A model generated the notes under the pieces. It saw only the letters and a list, made by a program, of their open reading frames with translations. It made no database searches and was not told the origin of the DNA. A stretch of DNA of 64,000 bases. Source: Anaerolineales bacterium. GTDB lineage: Bacteria > Chloroflexota > Anaerolineae > JAAEKA01. Each line of letters begins with the position of its first letter. Positions within the stretch are counted from its first letter, which is position 1. Positions 24,795 through 34,403 of this stretch are shown in pieces. Made by a program: the position numbers and the translations under genes. The stretch is taken from NCBI GenBank assembly GCA_020634615.1, contig JACKBI010000009.1:62001-126000 (forward strand), in the 5' to 3' direction.

Positions 24795-25379
24795 ATGAGC
24801 AAAAAGACACCGGCCGCCATCGTCGTAGCGGCATTCGACAACGAAGCGGCAGCACAGGCGGCCTTGGGCCAGGTTAAGGCTGCGAAGAAGGAAATCGGCC
24901 TGCGCGACGCAGCGATCGTCTATCGCGATGGCGACAAGATCAAGGTCAAGGAAACCAAGGACATGGGTGGCGGCAAGGGCGCGGTCATTGGCGGCGTGAT
25001 TGCCGGCATCGCGACCGGCGGTCTGGCGATCCTGGGCGGCGCGCTGATCGGCGGTCTGATCGCCAAGGGCCACGATGCCAACCTGCCCGACAAGGAAATG
25101 AAGGCTCTGCTCGCTGCTCTGCCCGAAGGTTCCAATGCCGTTCTGGCCGTGGTCGACGAGGCCTCCAGCCAGGCAGCGGTTGACATGCTCAGCAGCGCTG
25201 GCGCCACCGCCACCACCATCAACCTGGATGCCGAGACCGCTGCCCGCCTGGGCGCCGCCCCGGTCGTGGCCGACGAAGCGCCTGCCGAAGAGGTCGCAAC
25301 TGAAGAGGCCCCGGCAGCCGAAGAGACAGATGCGCCGGCAGCCGAAGAGACTGAAGACGAAGCCCCGGCAGCCGAGTAA
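24795..25379 (+). CDS. DUF1269 family protein
   Basis: 194 aa with an AAGGAG ribosome-binding site. The N-terminal domain (IVVAAFDNEAAAQAALGQVK, LRDAAIVYRDGDKIKVKET) and the glycine-rich hydrophobic hairpin (GAVIGGVIAGIATGGLAIL) are typical of DUF1269, followed by LLAALPEGSNAVLAVVDE. The last 45 residues are an Ala/Glu/Pro low-complexity tail made of repeated EEAPAAEET-like units, which is longer than usual. Probably a membrane-associated stress-type protein; role unknown. Confidence 0.85.
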   Translation: MSKKTPAAIVVAAFDNEAAAQAALGQVKAAKKEIGLRDAAIVYRDGDKIKVKETKDMGGGKGAVIGGVIAGIATGGLAILGGALIGGLIAKGHDANLPDKEMKALLAALPEGSNAVLAVVDEASSQAAVDMLSSAGATATTINLDAETAARLGAAPVVADEAPAEEVATEEAPAAEETDAPAAEETEDEAPAAE

Positions 25380-25571
25380 CAGATAGGGAAGATCTGGGCG
25401 CACAGGCAACAGCCCGCCCGCCCGACAGTCACATCTGTAACCGCAATGGTAAGCAAACGACATGGGTGCCGAAGTATTAGTCTTCGACGCCCGTGTCGCG
25501 TATAATTCTATATGTCGCTGTTCAATGGGGCAGCAGCAAACGAAATACACCTATGAGAGGAGTACGTCACA

Positions 25572-26405
25572 ATGGCAGGAAAATCCAAGCGGGTTTCCGT
25601 AAGCAAGAACAAGTTGGCCGACAATGCAGCCGAGGTTGAAATCACCGGTTTCGATACTGAGCTCGAAGGCGACATGAATGTCGAAGAAGGGCTTGAGGAA
25701 CTGGAGTTGGCGGACGACGTCGCACGAGTTGGCGTCGGCGCGGCCATGGCTGGCGCCAGCAACCTGACGCGCGCCGAGGACCTGATGGTCGTGGCTGAGC
25801 GCATGGAGCGCCTGAGCGGCGTGGTGGCGGCTGCTGGTGCGGTCGACTTCGTCCAAGGCGCGAACATCCTGGCAGCGTCCGAGGATATCGAGGTGCAGGG
25901 CGATCTGGTCGCCCTGCTGGGCGAGGAAGACCTGGAATTCGGCATGGGCATCGGCTCGATCAGTGGGCAGTTGGGTGTGGCTGCCGAGATCTCCGCAATG
26001 CGCGATATGCCAGTGATGGCGGACTTCCTGTACGACAAGAGCAACGAATTGCGTGAGATGGCCGTGGATGCAATCATCAAGTTCGCTGCTACACATGCAC
26101 TGGCCCGGTCCATCGCTGCCACAGGCGCCCAGGTCGGCGGCTACGGCGCGGATGAGATGATCGAGGGCCTCACCCGCATGGCCGTGGCAGATGCCGTGGC
26201 CGAGCGCAGCGATGATCTGGCTATGGCCGGCGTTGGCTACGCGGTTGCCGGTATCGTCGATTTGGAGGTCGCCGAAGAGGCCGGCGATGTGGCACGTGAG
26301 TTGGTGGCCGAAGGCGTGGCAGATGTCGCCGTTGGTTCCATGGAAATCGGCGCCGGGGAAACCCTGCTAGACGTCGGCGAAGTCATGGCTGAGAAGGCCC
26401 AGTAA
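25572..26405 (+). CDS. Acidic Ala/Val/Glu-rich orphan protein
   Basis: 277 aa with GAGGAG upstream. A basic N-terminus (MAGKSKRVSVSKNKLAD) leads to a long acidic, helical body without Cys and with a single His. Units like ELADDVARVGVGAAMAGASN and AERSDDLAMAGVGYAVAGIV recur, suggesting internal duplication of amphipathic helices. No signal peptide and no transmembrane helix. I cannot assign a family. It is followed by a strong terminator. Confidence 0.75.
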   Translation: MAGKSKRVSVSKNKLADNAAEVEITGFDTELEGDMNVEEGLEELELADDVARVGVGAAMAGASNLTRAEDLMVVAERMERLSGVVAAAGAVDFVQGANILAASEDIEVQGDLVALLGEEDLEFGMGIGSISGQLGVAAEISAMRDMPVMADFLYDKSNELREMAVDAIIKFAATHALARSIAATGAQVGGYGADEMIEGLTRMAVADAVAERSDDLAMAGVGYAVAGIVDLEVAEEAGDVARELVAEGVADVAVGSMEIGAGETLLDVGEVMAEKAQ

Positions 26406-26471
26406 GACCATAACAGGCTTAGCGGAGCGCAGCGCGGCTGCGAGTCGGCATACAAGTCTGACGATGAATTG

Positions 26472-26517
26472 AAAGCGAGGTGTTGCGCGATCACGCGCCG
26501 CGCCTCGCTTTTGTTTT
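26472..26517 (+). terminator. Rho-independent terminator of the orphan acidic protein
   Basis: AAAGCGAGG (26472-26480) pairs with CCTCGCTTT (26503-26511), with further GC pairing inside, followed by TTGTTTTGG. Confidence 0.8.
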
Positions 26518-26570
26518 GGTGCTCCACGAAAGGCGACTTGGCCACCTGTGACGGGTTGGGCGCACGTCGT

Positions 26571-26696
26571 CTGGACCACGAAGCCGCGACAGGTCACGAA
26601 GATCGCGAAAGCGGAAAGGTGTTGTATCGACCAGTCGCGGTACGCGCACTTCGCGCACTTCGCGCCTTCTCGCTTCTTCGTTCCTTCGCGGTCCAG
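26571..26696. repeat. Long imperfect inverted repeat (CTGGACCACGAAG type)
   Basis: CTGGACCACGAAG at the left and CTTCGCGGTCCAG at the right enclose further interrupted GAAG/CTTC pairing. The same kind of unit flanks the thyX terminator at 33846-33965. It accounts for most of the 430-bp gap before gcvH. Confidence 0.6.
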
Positions 26697-26737
26697 ACTC
26701 CACCGCTTCATTCACCAGGGAAAACTTCAACGAATAG

Positions 26738-26767
26738 TTGGACTTCTGTCATGCCCGATGGTATTAT
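26738..26767 (+). promoter_or_regulatory. Promoter of the glycine cleavage operon
   Basis: TTGGAC (26738-26743), an 18-bp spacer and TATTAT (26762-26767), about 70 bp before the gcvH start. I looked for glycine-riboswitch core motifs in the leader and did not see them. Confidence 0.5.
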
Positions 26768-26835
26768 TCACCTGTGGGATAGTCCACTTTCTGGCTGAAC
26801 GAACAGCATCAACCACAATCAAAGGAGATTCGTTA

Positions 26836-27228
26836 ATGGCATACAAATTCGACGCAACGGTACGTTATGCTCAGTCGCACGATTGGGCGCGCCTTGAGGG
26901 AGATCTGGTGGTGTGCGGCATCAGCGATTATGCCCAGCACGCCTTATCCGATGTAGTGTTCATTGAGCTGCCCAGTGTGGGTGATACGGTGGCGCAGGGG
27001 GACATCTACAGCACGGTCGAGTCCGTCAAGGCGGCCGAGCAGGTCTACGCGCCGGTCAGCGGCGAGATCGTCGCGGTCAACGACGACCTGGAAGCCAACC
27101 CGGAGCTGATCAACGAGGATCCCTACGGCGCGGCGTGGATCATCAAGGTCAAGCCGTCCGATGCGGGCGAGCTCGACGCACTGATGGACGCGGCGGCCTA
27201 CGAATCACTCCTGGCCGAACACGAGTAG
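26836..27228 (+). CDS. gcvH: Glycine cleavage system H protein
   Basis: 130 aa lipoyl carrier that shuttles the aminomethyl group between the P, T and L proteins. The lipoylation site is K65 in ESVKAAEQVYAPVSGE, and the DYAQHALSDVVFIELPSVGD core is characteristic. The ATG at 26836 has AAGGAG 7 bp upstream. It opens the gcvH-gcvPA-gcvPB operon; gcvT is not present here and must lie elsewhere. Confidence 0.97.
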   Translation: MAYKFDATVRYAQSHDWARLEGDLVVCGISDYAQHALSDVVFIELPSVGDTVAQGDIYSTVESVKAAEQVYAPVSGEIVAVNDDLEANPELINEDPYGAAWIIKVKPSDAGELDALMDAAAYESLLAEHE

Positions 27229-27242
27229 CAGAGGAGGCTTCA

Positions 27243-28630
27243 ATGCCGTTTATTGCCAATACCGATGCGGATCGGGCAGAGATGCTGGCAGCCGTGGGCC
27301 TGGAGCGCATCGAGGACCTGTTCCGCGACGTGCCTGAGCAGCACCGCTACGCCACGCTGGACCTGCCTGAGCCGCTGAGCGAGCTGGAGGTCATGCGCGA
27401 GGTAACTGCGCTGGCCGGTGAGAACGACCATCTGGGCGAGCTGGCCAGCTTTCTTGGCGCAGGCGCCTACCGCCACTTCATCCCCTCAGTGGTCGATTTC
27501 CTTGCCGGCCGGTCGGAGTTCTACTCGGCCTACACCCCCTACCAACCTGAGGTCAGCCAGGGCACGCTTCAGGCGATCTTCGAATATCAAAGCATGATCA
27601 GCGCCCTGACTGGCATGGACGCTGCCAACGCCAGCCACTACGACGGCGCCACCGCGACCGCCGAGGCTGTCATCATGGCGCTCAACTCGGTCAAGGGGCC
27701 GCGCAAGCGGGTCGTCCTGTCGCCGGCGCTCAACCCGCAGTATCGCGAAGTGGTTCACACCTACACGCAGGGAATGGGGCTGGACATCGTCGGCGGTGAT
27801 CTGGAAGACCACGATTTTCACACCCTGCTGGAACTGGTAGACAAGGACACCGCTTGCGTCGTCGTGCAGAACCCCGACTTCCTGGGACAACTGCACAGCT
27901 CGGCGGAGATGCAGGATCTGGCCGACGCAGTGCACGCGGCCGGCGCGCTGTTGGCTGTGTCTGTGGACCCGTTGAGCCTCGGGTTGTTTACACCACCCGG
28001 CGAGTACGGCGTGGACATCGTCATGGGCGAAGGCCAGAGCCTTGGCAACGGCCTCAATTTCGGCGGGCCATATCTAGGCTTCTTTGCCATGCGCAGCGCG
28101 GATGTGCGCAAGTCAGCCGGCCGCATTGCCGGCGAGACGGTGGACGTGGACGGGCAGACTGGCTACGTGCTGACCCTCAGCACGCGCGAGCAGCACATCC
28201 GCCGCGGTCGCGCCACCAGCAACATCTGCACCAACCAGGCGCTGATGGCGCTGCGGGCCTGCATCTACCTGGCAGCCATGGGCAAGCACGGGTTGAAGTC
28301 GGTGGCCGAACAATGCTACCACAAAGCGCAATACGCTGCCACGCTCATTTCCATGATCCCCGGCTATCAGATCGTCGGCAAGAAGCCGTTTTTCAAGGAA
28401 TTCGTGGTGCGCTGCCCTGTGCCAGTTTCGGTTGTCAAGGACTTCCTGCTGCTGGAATGGGGCATTGTGGCGGGCTACGATCTGACCGAGGATTATCCCG
28501 AACTGGGCGAATGCCTGTTGATCTGTGTCACTGAGATGAACACCCGCCAGGAGATCGATGATCTGGCGGAGGCGCTGGCCGCAGTGGCCGAAATGGCCGA
28601 AGAGATGGAACTGGAACTGGAGGAGTTGCG

Positions 28631-28634
<4 letters not shown>
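27243..28634 (+). CDS. gcvPA: Glycine dehydrogenase (decarboxylating) subunit 1
   Basis: 463 aa, N-terminal half of the split P protein. Opens with MPFIANTDADRAEMLAAVGL and contains FLGAGAYRHFIPSVVDFLAG, YTPYQPEVSQGTLQAIFEYQ and the DGATATAEA segment typical of GcvPA. AGGAGG precedes the ATG. It lacks the PLP lysine, which resides in the partner subunit, and overlaps that gene by 4 bp (ATGA), ensuring stoichiometric synthesis. Confidence 0.97.
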
Positions 28635-30127
<1,493 letters not shown>

Positions 30128-30133
30128 TCTGCT

Positions 30134-30207
30134 CGTGCTCCTACTCGTACTCGATTCTCTGTACTTGCGAAGAACAAGGCAAGAGAACGAGGACGAGTAG
30201 GAGTACG
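30134..30207 (+). terminator. Long hairpin after gcvPB
   Basis: CGTGCTCCTACTCGTACTCG is mirrored by CGAGGACGAGTAGGAGTACG about 45 bp later. The extended stem, with a few mismatches, probably terminates the gcv transcript. Confidence 0.6.
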
Positions 30208-30221
30208 AAGTCACATGCGCA

Positions 30222-30250
30222 TTGACAGGCGCGGGCGCATGTGATATGCT
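30222..30250 (+). promoter_or_regulatory. Promoter of the CBS-domain gene
   Basis: TTGACA (30222-30227), 17 bp, TATGCT (30245-30250); 54 bp before the GTG start at 30304. Confidence 0.7.
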
Positions 30251-30303
30251 CGCATCATCAGGACTTGCCAGTTCGTCTCGCTGGAAGCAAGGAGGAGCGC
30301 ACT

Positions 30304-30741
30304 GTGAACGACCTTCACGTCAAGGACTGGATGACCCGGCGGGTCATCACCGTCGATCCCCGGACGTCCCTGCCAGACGCGCATAAGTTGATGCGCACCA
30401 ACAACATCCGCCGGTTGCCTGTGGTAGAACGCGGCAGGTTGGTCGGCATCGTCACCCGCAGCGACATTCGCGAGGCCTCACCGTCCGAGGCCACGACTCT
30501 CAGTATCTGGGAGATGCACTACCAGCTTTCCAAGCTGTCGGTGGGTGTCATCATGACCAAGGACCCCTACACGGTTACGCCCGACACCACCATCAAGGAT
30601 GCCGCCAAGCTGATGTACACCTACAAGTTCGGTGGCCTGCCGGTGGTCAACGATGCGGGCGAACTGCAAGGGATCATGACCGAGTCGGACATCTTCCGCA
30701 TTCTCATTGCCTGGTTTGACGAGCAGGAAGGGGGAAATTAG
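30304..30741 (+). CDS. CBS-domain pair protein
   Basis: 145 aa made only of two CBS domains: VKDWMTRRVITVDPRTSLPD...LPVVERGRLVGIVTRSDIRE and VGVIMTKDPYTVTPDTTIKD...LPVVNDAGELQGIMTESDIF. Stand-alone CBS pairs bind adenine nucleotides and regulate partners. The GTG at 30304 is chosen because GGAGGAG precedes it. The partner is not evident; another CBS protein lies at 32476. Confidence 0.9.
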   Translation: MNDLHVKDWMTRRVITVDPRTSLPDAHKLMRTNNIRRLPVVERGRLVGIVTRSDIREASPSEATTLSIWEMHYQLSKLSVGVIMTKDPYTVTPDTTIKDAAKLMYTYKFGGLPVVNDAGELQGIMTESDIFRILIAWFDEQEGGN

Positions 30742-30760
30742 CCGCTGAGTCTTACTATGA

Positions 30761-30900
30761 GAGGCTGTTTGGCAAGTGGTTCACTCAGACTTCGGAAGTC
30801 GAGGAACCTTGTGTCAGAGGAGATTCCAGCAGTGGAAGGCTGTCGTGACGACCAGTCATCGACTTCCGAAGTCTTCCATTGAGACGTTTCAAACAGCTTC
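30761..30900. mobile_element. Diverged MITE, third copy
   Basis: 140 bp. GAGGCTGTTTGGCAAG at the left and GTTTCAAACAGCTTC at the right, with AGACTTCGGAAGTCGAGGA and TCGACTTCCGAAGTCT inside. Same architecture as the copies at 15527 and 24246 but longer and more diverged; no clear target duplication. Confidence 0.65.
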
Positions 30901-30980
30901 AGGCGACACACAGGCTGGCCACCTGAAGCAATTCCCACCTCGTATTCTGTTGAACATTTCTTAATCGGGAGCTAAAACCT

Positions 30981-31556
30981 ATGGACTTTAACTTGATGTT
31001 TGGTCGCGCGTTGCGGGCAGCCAGGCTCGATGTGACGCTTTACAACGAAGTTGAGGCCGATGCCAGTCTCAATCGTGAAGCACTATATGTCGTAATCATT
31101 GTCTCAGTGCTTTCTGGCATCGGATCCTTCCTTTCACTCTTGTTTTCGGGGTCCATTATCGGTGCCTTGCTAAGTCTGATTGTTGGCATAGCATTTGGCA
31201 TCTTGGCCTACTACCTGTTTTGCTATGTGGCTCACTGGGTAGGAACGAGCATGTTCAAAGGCCAGGGCGATGTGGGTGAGGTCCTGCGAACCGTTGGCTA
31301 TGCGAGCGGTGTGCGGGCGATTGGCCTGTTGGCGTTCATTCCCTGCATCGGATGGCTCATCGGACTCGCTGGCCTTGTCTGGTGGATCGCAGCCAGTGTC
31401 GTTGCTCTGCGAGAAGCGCTTGACATTGACACCGGCAATGCCATCGTGACAGCCGTCATCGGCGGCGTGATTGTGGTAGCCATTTACGCTGCCATAGCGG
31501 CAGTTATGGCAATCCTTGGATTTGGTGTAGCCAGCCTTGGCGGCTTGCTGAACTGA
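30981..31556 (+). CDS. Yip1-domain family membrane protein
   Basis: 191 aa with five hydrophobic helices. The layout of a short cytoplasmic N-terminus (MDFNLMFGRALRAARLDVTL) followed by LNREALYVVIIVSVLSGIGS, FGILAYYLFCYVAHWVGTSM and FIPCIGWLIGLAGLVWWI is that of bacterial YIP1 proteins. Function unknown. Preceded by a weak GGGAGC. Confidence 0.82.
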   Translation: MDFNLMFGRALRAARLDVTLYNEVEADASLNREALYVVIIVSVLSGIGSFLSLLFSGSIIGALLSLIVGIAFGILAYYLFCYVAHWVGTSMFKGQGDVGEVLRTVGYASGVRAIGLLAFIPCIGWLIGLAGLVWWIAASVVALREALDIDTGNAIVTAVIGGVIVVAIYAAIAAVMAILGFGVASLGGLLN

Positions 31557-31713
31557 CTTTGCCGGTCTTTGCCAGTATCCGGCGGTGCGGCGTCAAGCGC
31601 TGCATCGCCGGTTTTGTTTGGCACACCCGCCTAGACGAATTTTGCCTATCGGTGGTAAAATGCGGGCGTCGGTTCGTTCCAATTCCCCTTTTCGTAGTCC
31701 TGAGTTTGGAGTC

Positions 31714-32430
31714 ATGCGACAAGGCCTCGTTCGTCTCATCCTGCTGGTCATAGTTCTGCTGGTGATTTTCGGCGTCTATCGTCTGTTGACGGTTGAACCG
31801 ATCGAAGCCGGTGTGTTTTTCGATCCCGCCAGCAAACCGCTGGTGTTTCTCAATCCTGGCGCGACGACCGATGACGCCGCCGCGACACTGGCTGCCTTCG
31901 CCGGAACGCAGCGCACCGGCGCAGCCGGGTTCTTTGCGCCGGTCAGTCTGAATTCTGATGGCCAGTTGACATTCGTGTCTGACGGCGAAGGCGCCAGCCA
32001 GGCTGTCAACCTGCCGGCGTTGTTGGAAGCCTTCCCGGACGTTCGTTTCGTCGTCGAGTTGACCGAGCCGAGTTTGCAGTCCCTGGCAGCGTTGCTCCAG
32101 GCTGTCGACAGCCAGAATGCGCGCGACCGGGTGCTGGCGGTGGTGGATGATCAGCAACTGGTCGATACGCTGCGCGGGCAAGCGCCCGATCTGGCGACGG
32201 CTATGACCGCCGCCGAAACGGATTCGTTTCTGCTGACCAGCCGGCTGCGATTGACCCCCTTCTACCGGCCCGTCGCACCGGCACTGTTGCTGCCGGCCGA
32301 CCAGTTCAGCCAACCAATAGCCACTGCGGCGCACAGCAGCGGCGTTTCTGTGTTCGTAGTCTCGCCCGGCGACAGCGCTGCAGTGCAACGTTTGATCGAC
32401 CAGGGTGCGGATGGTGTGGTAGCGCAATAA
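31714..32430 (+). CDS. Membrane-anchored glycerophosphodiesterase-like protein, active site lost
   Basis: 238 aa. One N-terminal transmembrane helix (LVRLILLVIVLLVIFGVY), then a fold colinear with GDPD enzymes: VFLNPGATTDDAAATLAAFA lies where active enzymes have IAHRGxxxxxPENTLAAF, GFFAPVSLNSDGQLTFVSD where they have the EXD and HD residues, and SSGVSVFVVSPGDSAAVQRL plus GADGVVAQ where they have the C-terminal GVDGIITD. Catalytic His, Glu and Asp are all replaced. Probably an extracytoplasmic pseudoenzyme. The ATG follows TTTGGAG. Confidence 0.7.
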   Translation: MRQGLVRLILLVIVLLVIFGVYRLLTVEPIEAGVFFDPASKPLVFLNPGATTDDAAATLAAFAGTQRTGAAGFFAPVSLNSDGQLTFVSDGEGASQAVNLPALLEAFPDVRFVVELTEPSLQSLAALLQAVDSQNARDRVLAVVDDQQLVDTLRGQAPDLATAMTAAETDSFLLTSRLRLTPFYRPVAPALLLPADQFSQPIATAAHSSGVSVFVVSPGDSAAVQRLIDQGADGVVAQ

Positions 32431-32475
32431 TCCTGGCTGGCCGCGCTGCTGCGGCCGCGCTCTTGGAGGAAGAAG

Positions 32476-33114
32476 ATGTTCGTTCGTGATTTCATGACCC
32501 GTGAGTTGATTGCAGCCCGGACAGACGACCCGGCCGGCGCGACTTTGCAGCGGATGCGTGAGGAAGGGCTGCGACGGATGCCGGTGCTGGATAGTGACGG
32601 CAAGCTGGCCGGCATGATCAGCGACCGGCGGCTTTTGCAGGCGCTGGCCGTGCCGACGCGCCGCGGCGAGTTTCGCCGCTCGGTCGAGAAGCCGCCGCCG
32701 CTGACGGTCGGTGACCTGATGAACCGCAACGTGGTGACGACCGCACCTGACGTGCCGCTGGAGAGCGCGGCCGCGATGATGGTGTTCAACCGCATCGGTT
32801 CGGTGGTGGTGATGGATGAGGGCGAGGCGGTCGGCATCATCACAGAGACCGACATGTTTCGAATCTTCCTGCGGCTGCTGGGCGGCGAGGAGCGCGGCGT
32901 CCGGGTCACCCTGCGCGCGCCAGCCTTCCGCGGTATTCAGGCCGACATCCTGACCGACATCGCCCGCGCCGGCGGCCATTTGATCAGTCTCGGCAACCTG
33001 ACCGACGACGAGAGTGTCTTGATGGCGTTCAAGGTGCTGGACCTGACCCCCGAGGATGTGGAGGCAATTCTGGACGAACTGCCAGTGGACGATCTCGACA
33101 TTCGGGAGGTGTAG
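32476..33114 (+). CDS. CBS-pair protein with C-terminal ACT-like domain
   Basis: 212 aa. Two CBS domains (VRDFMTRELIAARTDDPAGA and VGDLMNRNVVTTAPDVPLES) and a C-terminal region (TDIARAGGHLISLGNLTDDE...VLMAFKVLDL) that resembles the ACT domain of AcuB-like proteins. Good RBS (TTGGAGGA). It is translationally adjacent to thyX (2 bp gap). Likely a nucleotide-responsive regulatory protein. Confidence 0.85.
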   Translation: MFVRDFMTRELIAARTDDPAGATLQRMREEGLRRMPVLDSDGKLAGMISDRRLLQALAVPTRRGEFRRSVEKPPPLTVGDLMNRNVVTTAPDVPLESAAAMMVFNRIGSVVVMDEGEAVGIITETDMFRIFLRLLGGEERGVRVTLRAPAFRGIQADILTDIARAGGHLISLGNLTDDESVLMAFKVLDLTPEDVEAILDELPVDDLDIREV

Positions 33115-33116
33115 CC

Positions 33117-33845
33117 GTGGCAGATATTGGCCAGCCGTGGCTTGGCAAGCGAGTGGACGTACTCGACAAGGGATGGATCGAGCTACAGGACGTGATGGGC
33201 GACGACAACGCGATTGTCTCGGCCGCGCGCGCCTCGTTTTTGGGCGAAAGCAAGGGCGCGGCGCAGGACAAGAAGCTGCTGTTCTACCTCCTGCGTCATC
33301 GTCACACCACCCCCTTCGAGATGGTCGAGTTCAAGTTCCGCGTGCGTGCGCCGGTGGTCGTCTGGTGGCAGTGGGCGCGCCATCGGACCTGGAATTTCAA
33401 CGCGCAGAGTGGACGGTATACCCCCTTTCAGGACGAGGACTTCTATCTCGTGCCGCCTGACGCCTGGCGGCTACAGTCGGCTGACAACAAGCAGGCCAGC
33501 GAAGGGTTTCTGGAGGACGGCGGCTGGCTGACCCAGGCACTGGAGCGGCACTACGAGGAGGGTTATCGTCTCTACCGGCAGGCGCTGGAAGCGGGGATTG
33601 CGCGTGAGCAGGCGCGACTCTTCCTGGCAGGCTTCGGCGTCTACTACACCTGGGTCGCCAAGATCGACGCCCACAATCTGATGCGCTTCCTCAGCCTGCG
33701 CATGGCCAACGACGCGCAACTGGAGATCCGCGAGTACGCCTGGGCCATCTACGAGCACTTCTTCAAGCCGGCCCTGCCGTGGACGGCCGAAGCATTCGAG
33801 CAGTTTGTGCTGGCTCCTGCTGGTGTGGTGAAGGCCGGCGGGTAG
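33117..33845 (+). CDS. thyX: Flavin-dependent thymidylate synthase
   Basis: 242 aa. The ThyX signature RHRxxxxxxxS is present at 88-98 (RHRTWNFNAQS), with FxxRHxxTTPFE-type substrate region LRHRHTTPFEMVEFKFRVRA and RLFLAGFGVYYTW downstream. It makes dTMP from dUMP with FAD, NADPH and methylene-tetrahydrofolate. GTG start with GGAGG upstream; 2 bp after the CBS/ACT protein. Strong terminator follows. Confidence 0.96.
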   Translation: MADIGQPWLGKRVDVLDKGWIELQDVMGDDNAIVSAARASFLGESKGAAQDKKLLFYLLRHRHTTPFEMVEFKFRVRAPVVVWWQWARHRTWNFNAQSGRYTPFQDEDFYLVPPDAWRLQSADNKQASEGFLEDGGWLTQALERHYEEGYRLYRQALEAGIAREQARLFLAGFGVYYTWVAKIDAHNLMRFLSLRMANDAQLEIREYAWAIYEHFFKPALPWTAEAFEQFVLAPAGVVKAGG

Positions 33846-33965
33846 GGACCACGAAGACGCAAAGATACACGAAGTCACGAAGGGAGCGGCCGCTAGATAG
33901 TGGGGCCGCTCCCTTCGAGTTTTTCGTGCTTCGTGCCTTCGCGCTATTCCGTGCATTCGTGGTCC
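33846..33965. repeat. Large inverted repeat GGACCACGAAG..CTTCGTGGTCC around the thyX terminator
   Basis: GGACCACGAAG at 33846 and its complement ending at 33965, with patchy pairing and GAAG/CTTC clusters between. The central hairpin is the terminator at 33878-33917. Sister unit at 26571-26696. Confidence 0.65.
33878..33917 (+). terminator. Terminator between thyX and archease (convergent)
   Basis: CGAAGGGAGCGGCC (33878-33891) pairs perfectly with GGCCGCTCCCTTCG (33904-33917), followed by AGTTTTTCG. Serves thyX and probably the convergent archease gene. Confidence 0.88.
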
Positions 33966-33980
33966 AAACCCCGCGCCGCC

Positions 33981-34403
33981 TCACGTATCGAAGGTAATCG
34001 TTGCTTCCCAGCCCGCGGCGGTTTGTTCGACCGCGAGGTTGTAATACGTCACTGCTTTGACGTGCGACAGCGGGCCGCGGCCGCGATGGCCGCTGGCACT
34101 GGCAGCCAGCTGAAAGCTCTGCGCTGCGGCGTCTTCGGTGATCTCGATGGAAAAGCGGGTATACACGACGTCGGCCGTTTCGGACTGATACAGCAACTCG
34201 CTGAGCCAGGCGATCAGCAGCGCCTCCAGATCGGGCGCCTCGCAGTCGATTGCGTTTATCACCGGCGCGTTGGCGTCGAGGTCAGCCCCTTGCAACTCGA
34301 ACATCGCCTCTGCCGCGTGCTCGAACAGCGCCGCCAGCGAGTCACCCCAGACGCGCACCGTCCAATCCGCGGTGTGCTCCAGTTCCTGGTAGAAGCGGGT
34401 CAC
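33981..34403 (-). CDS. Archease
   Basis: 140 aa with the archease opening YQELEHTADWTVRVWG, the conserved AAEAMFEL, WLSELLYQSE and HVKAVTYYNLAV. Archease assists RtcB-type RNA ligase by stimulating its guanylylation; rtcB is not in the window. The GTG start overlaps the ribF stop by 4 bp, so it is co-translated with ribF. Confidence 0.93.
   Translation of the reverse strand: MTRFYQELEHTADWTVRVWGDSLAALFEHAAEAMFELQGADLDANAPVINAIDCEAPDLEALLIAWLSELLYQSETADVVYTRFSIEITEDAAAQSFQLAASASGHRGRGPLSHVKAVTYYNLAVEQTAAGWEATITFDT

Noticed and set aside
24506..24877. A 123-codon + strand frame before the DUF1269 gene
   Set aside because: It covers the promoter and RBS of that gene and overlaps its start; Cys/Ile-rich random-looking sequence without an RBS.
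26706..26835. Glycine riboswitch before gcvH
   Set aside because: No recognisable tandem-aptamer core in the short leader.
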